DNA of 64,000 nucleotides from Hemileia vastatrix (taxonomy: Eukaryota; Basidiomycota; Pucciniomycetes; Pucciniales; Zaghouaniaceae): positions 2,995,001 to 3,059,000 of the forward strand of contig JASXTE010000008.1 in the NCBI GenBank assembly GCA_030280995.1. The letters are read 5' to 3'. Below the pieces are notes generated by a model. It did no database searches, was not told the origin of the DNA, and was given only the letters and a program-made list of their open reading frames with translations. The position numbers and the translations under genes were made by a program. Shown in pieces: positions 59,792 through 64,000 of this stretch. Numbering within the stretch: the stretch's first letter is position 1; each line of letters starts with the position of its first letter.

Positions 59792-62222
59792 TTAATTTAT
59801 TGAAAGGCTATGTTTAGCAAAAAAAGGTGATACTGGCTGAATGGAGCTCCAGTGATTAAAAAAATCTGCAGAAATAGCCCTAGCAATTCCCGGAGGACTT
59901 GGGGTATCAAATTTTAAAGGAAATGGATCACACTTGCCTATAAAAGGTTTTATTAATGTTAAAATATAGTTATTTAAATTTTTCCAAATTATTTCTTCCA
60001 TCAAATGATTTTTTTTTTCATGTAAATTAAGAAACTTAACTTCTGATATTACCTCCAAGCAATCAGCTGCTGAAGCCAATCTATGATCTTGAGAGCTCAG
60101 AAATAAACCACGGACACCATCAATTATATAGAATGTGAAAGATTGATATCGGTGGTGGGAGTATTCAGAATTTATTTTGTTTAGTGCAGCCTTTTGTTTC
60201 TCTCTCATTATAGTCAGTTCAGTATTTTCGTTTTTCTCACTTGATTGTTGAGCTTCACTAGTCTTGCCACTTGATATTGTTGCAGCACAATATTTTGATT
60301 TAAGAATGATAATTGACATAATTATATCAATGATAATATTGCTGATTTGAAGAAGAGTTGACATTGATATATCACGGGTTTGAAGTGCAGTGGGACCAAC
60401 TTCTAAGCCATCAGAAATCGGACTCTTCAGATTTGAAAGGTGAGCTAGAAGCTGAAGACCACGTTCAATTGGACAATCTGAGTTAATGTTTTGATGTGAT
60501 GGAAGCTGGCTGAATTCATGTGCGGTCAGATAAAGTGAAGATGATATAAGAGATACCCATGAAGAATGGCAGTGGTCACTTGGGATCATTAATCTCATGA
60601 GCATTCGGATAAGATTGGATTCAGGGTGATCCGTTTTCTTTGTTGAGGAAAGAATTTCAGTATTTAAACCATCAGGATCACATAAATCTTCCATTTTTTT
60701 GAAATCAATATTATCGAGTACCCATAGCTGTGAGCTATCAATCTCTAAAAAAATATTTGCTACAAAAGGAAAAAAAAAATAAGTAAAAGAACAAAAGTCA
60801 AGACTAAAAATTATGGTAACTTACATAACTCAGTAAGTTTTGAAAGCCAATCTTCTCCACAAGATTTTTCCCAATGAAAAGTAAACATTGGAATATTTGA
60901 CATGGGTTCTTGGGAATAAGTAGAAGAGCGTAATTCGAGGAGAGTAACAATTTCCAACCACGACCTGAGCACCTTTGCCGTGCTGATTCTACCTTTATAA
61001 AAATTATGAATTTTACAGAATTCCTCCTGCAAATCAGATTCTTTTAGAACTGAGGGTGAATAAGTTAGAGGTTTTTTCGATATCTTGATTGGAGTTGATT
61101 TCATTGGTAGAGAAGCTTTCAGAATGGTCAAAGTAGGTAATTTAGGAGGTGATGGGTATTGCTTCTTAGAAATGAAAGAATTTGGTGATGAGCTGTTTGA
61201 ATCATCATCTTTATCAAACATATCAACATGTCTTGAAGAAGATTTTAAACTTTGCTTTTTTTGATGAACAAGCATAGCTTCATATTCTGATAGTTGATCA
61301 TCGCTATTTTCATTGCTCTTTTCATCATCTTCATCAGGGAGAGGGCGTTTATGGATGGAACAATCTACAGCAGGTGAGTTTCTGGTACAAAATATCAAAA
61401 GAAAGATAAAAAGTACAATATGTAAGCAATAAAAGAGATATATGATTGAATTTTAAAGATAAAAGAATAACAATAAAAAAAAAGGAAACAAGAATATACT
61501 CATTATCAAAACCTTTGCTTTTTTTTTGAGATTTATTATTTGATACATCAGAAAATTCATTAGCAGAAGCCGGTTTAATACGTCGAACAAAAGAGGAGCC
61601 TTGGGATAATCTCTTTTTCTTGGAGCGGATAACAGGTGTTTCAAGATTTTCCTTAGAAGTTGAAGCATGAGTTGAAGCTGATGGTTCATCTGTCTCATCA
61701 TCATCCCTAATGACAATGACTTCATCAGGAGGAATCATACCCTCCTCATAAGCTACAAATATATATGAAGAAAAAAAAATATTAATAATCTTATCTACTA
61801 ATTTAAAAGGAGACAAAAAAGGTGATGAACATACATTTTTCAAGGCTTTTCACATATTGGAGTAATTTATTACAAGGGTTAGATAAATATGAAGGAGAAG
61901 GATTATTGTTAAGGATCTTGACAAGCTAATCTGTTTTATCTCTAGCCAATTCAAGTAAATTGTGATACTTAACTCTTGTTATTTCCTGCCTCTCATTGCT
62001 AAGTACAGGAGGGTTAGGTGCCATGCCATGTGGCAGACATGGTGCAAGCTCAAAAGCTTCAAAGCGAGTATCAATCAGAGAGTGGGATGAAACACATTTG
62101 GGTGCTGGAAAATCAAATTTTTGAAAAAAAAAGATATAGAACATAAGTGAAATATATAAATTAAGAGAGAGGAACATGATATACATACAAAGTGGAGGTG
62201 TAGGATTTTGTATACTAGACAT
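59792..62222 (-). pseudogene. Family X copy 2, uncharacterised, one stop
   Basis: Minus-strand paralogue of 15255-17679 with the same exon layout. ATG 62222; exon blocks near 62222-62189, 62105-61890, 61755-61500, 61375-60830 and 60757-59792. Blocks shared with copy 1: NERxEITR, YEEGMIPPDEV, LSQGSSFV, KIHNFYKGRISTAKVLRSW, KTDHPESNLIRMLMRL, SSLYLTAHEF, GLFLSSQDHRLASAADCLE and a C-terminal ADFFNHWSSIQP. The N-terminal half is Ser/acid-rich and likely disordered; the C-terminal 300 residues look globular and helical. The only lesion I see is TAG 61926-61928, where copy 1 reads GAA (Glu) at the matching place. Function unknown; no motif of a nuclease, helicase or transposase is recognised. It converges with the TET/JBP-like gene at 57-59 kb. 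Confidence 0.8.
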
Positions 62223-63254
62223 ATTGATTAATGAATATTAAAAAAAAGTATTCGATATCAAAAAATTATGATGTAATATGATGAATAATTATAAGAAACT
62301 CTATTCTAGAAAATTGAAGTTGATATTTTAATAGGATAAAAAATTGAATAAGATTAAAATTAAAGTGAGGATGAAAGAAACAGAAAACATAAAGAGGGGG
62401 ATTTTATATTATTTGAGCTTTTTTTAACATGTATTATTCATAGTGGGGTAAACTGAGTAACATGCTAAATCACAATCTGTTTATATTGAAGCGAAATTTG
62501 ATGTAGCTAACAGAAAATACTAGTAATTCTTTGGGGACTTTTAGTGTGAAAAACAAATAATAACAAATTTATATCCCATATTCAAATTGCCACGGGTAAA
62601 TACAAAATTTTTTAAATTAGAATTTACTCCTAAACAATGGAGATACACTTAATTAGTATATTATATGAAAAAAAGGATAATCCTTTATGAATATTTGTTA
62701 AATTTAATTTCAGATGACAATGCGAGATTCACATATATACTGATATGCCTCATCAAACAAGAAATGAATTATAAATATAAAATTGGTAACATTAGAATTT
62801 AAGATAAGAATTTGTTTTTTAAGTGACAGGAGGAGTGTCAGGCTAGGGTGTTGGCACCGTGACCAAACCTTTGATAAACTTGGATACAACTAAGGGAAAA
62901 AAAAATTGAATAGTTTTATTTTGCAATATATCTTAGTCTGCACAAGATATTGCATTGTTGTCCCTAACTATACCAAAATTGTTACTTTTCAAAAGTTATA
63001 GGACTACTAAGTTGATAAAATATTATTATGAATCACTTAATGAAATACCTTAAGCAACATTCAAAATTATTAAAATATTAATATTCAATTTGAGATTTGG
63101 ATTAGCTAATTTTTCACAACTTACCACAGTTTTGATTAATATAATAAAACTTGAAAAAAATTGTTGAGATAACCTAGAAATGGGTGCAAGAAAATGATGA
63201 AACATATGACTTGAAACTTAACTCATACACTATTGATAAACTTCATGGATCCTG
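62223..63254. other. Spacer between family X copy 2 and palindrome array 2
   Basis: About 1 kb AT-rich, holding the presumed promoter of family X copy 2. TGTCAGGCTAGGGTGTTGGC at 62838 resembles an LTR edge (compare the complement of TTAGCCTGACA at 41240), a possible solo-LTR remnant. Confidence 0.4.
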
Positions 63255-64000
63255 ATTAATTTCTATCGAAATTAATTTTGAGACTAGCATATTGAATTTT
63301 AGCTATGACCAAGTACCGTAAGTGCCATGGTTTGTATTCAATATATTGGTGTTGAAATTAATTTTGATAGGAATCAACAAGTATCAGATGGCACCATGCA
63401 TGAAACACTGACAGAAACCATCAAATTTATGAGGCAATGAACCTCATAATTTCGATCGAAATTAATATAGACCCCTGCATATTGAATACAAGCCATTTCA
63501 CATGGACTACACAGACATAGATAAAATTCAACATGCATGGCTTAATATTAATTTTGATCGAAATTAACCAAGGCATTAAAACATCAATTTTTATATGGTG
63601 TACTTGATCAAACCAGTTTATCTAACTGCTTAGCTTACCTATACTTATAGGAATTTTATGCATAGTCCATGTCCATATTAATTTCAATCGAAATTAATGT
63701 TGACTAATACATAATGAATACATGCTATGCCACTTACACTTTCCAGGCATAGCTACCATTAAATATGCCAGTATCAAAAATTAATTTCGATTGAAATTAA
63801 TGAGCATGATAATCATGAATTTCTGGAGTCAACTGCTTATTTTTATGCATGGTGCCTTGCCAACATTAATTTCGATCGAAATTACTTTTGATACTGGCAT
63901 ATTGCATGTATATATGCCTGGAAAGTGTAAGTGGCATAGTGTGTATTCATTATGTATTGGTCAACATTAATTTTGATCGAATTTAATGTTGACATTTGCA
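63255..64000. repeat. Palindrome array 2 (22-bp cores), runs off the window
   Basis: Eight copies of the palindrome ATTAATTTCG followed by ATCGAAATTAAT, starting at about 63255, 63355, 63446, 63547, 63677, 63780, 63865 and 63966. Two spacer types alternate. The spacer 63887-63965 is the complement of 63699-63779 (shared words GTAAGTGGCATAG and complement CTATGCCACTTAC), and the spacer 63802-63864 is partly the complement of 63375-63445 (GCACCATGCAT). So spacers again flip at the palindromes, as in the 11-14 kb array, though no sequence is shared between arrays. Confidence 0.92.

Overview
The window reads as nuclear DNA of a rust-like basidiomycete fungus (Pucciniales), probably one with a very large, AT-rich, transposon-packed genome. 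The grounds are short GT-AG introns of about 55-90 bases, a Plavaka/tnp2-type transposase, chromodomain Ty3/gypsy elements, TET/JBP-like dioxygenases, and several uncharacterised families I associate with rust proteomes. The species is an inference. Nothing looks bacterial. I see no rRNA, tRNA or CRISPR array, and no clearly intact host housekeeping gene.

Layout. (1) 0.2-10.3 kb: four decayed spliced genes: a SNF2/Ris1-like helicase (+), an uncharacterised rust-type protein (-), a tnp2/Plavaka transposase (+) and a second uncharacterised rust-type protein (+). All carry in-frame stops or frameshifts. (2) 11.07-13.95 kb: an array of 25 palindromes of about 38 bp, separated by alternating long and short spacers whose orientation flips along the array. 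(3) 15.3-23.7 kb: uncharacterised 'family X' gene (+), TET/JBP-like dioxygenase (-), then a cluster of unrelated GC-richer hairpins. (4) 24.0-36.7 kb: a TIR-bounded DNA element carrying three tandem imperfect hairpins and split by a nearly complete 9.16-kb chromodomain gypsy element with matching ATATG target duplications. (5) 37.3-48.9 kb: two decayed gypsy copies head to head, bounded by inverted copies of a CACCA-type DNA-transposon end. (6) 48.9-55.3 kb: AT-rich, nearly empty, with an 831-bp TAA-flanked MITE. (7) 55.3-64.0 kb: hairpin cluster, TET/JBP-like gene (+), family X gene (-) and a new palindrome array running off the right edge.

The main result is that regions 2-3 and region 7 are mirror images at the level of architecture: palindrome array, family X gene, convergent TET/JBP gene, hairpin cluster. 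The two copies have diverged strongly. The palindromes do not share sequence, yet both arrays use the same design of alternating, freely inverted spacers. This suggests a composite mobile or selfish unit combining a predicted methyl-cytosine dioxygenase, an unknown partner protein and two kinds of foldback DNA. TET/JBP genes riding on basidiomycete transposons are known from the KDZ literature; I know of no description of this four-part unit, but could not search.

The gypsy copies also give a clear anomaly. Their internal regions align up to the polypurine tract, but the LTR next to it is inverted in one copy relative to the other.
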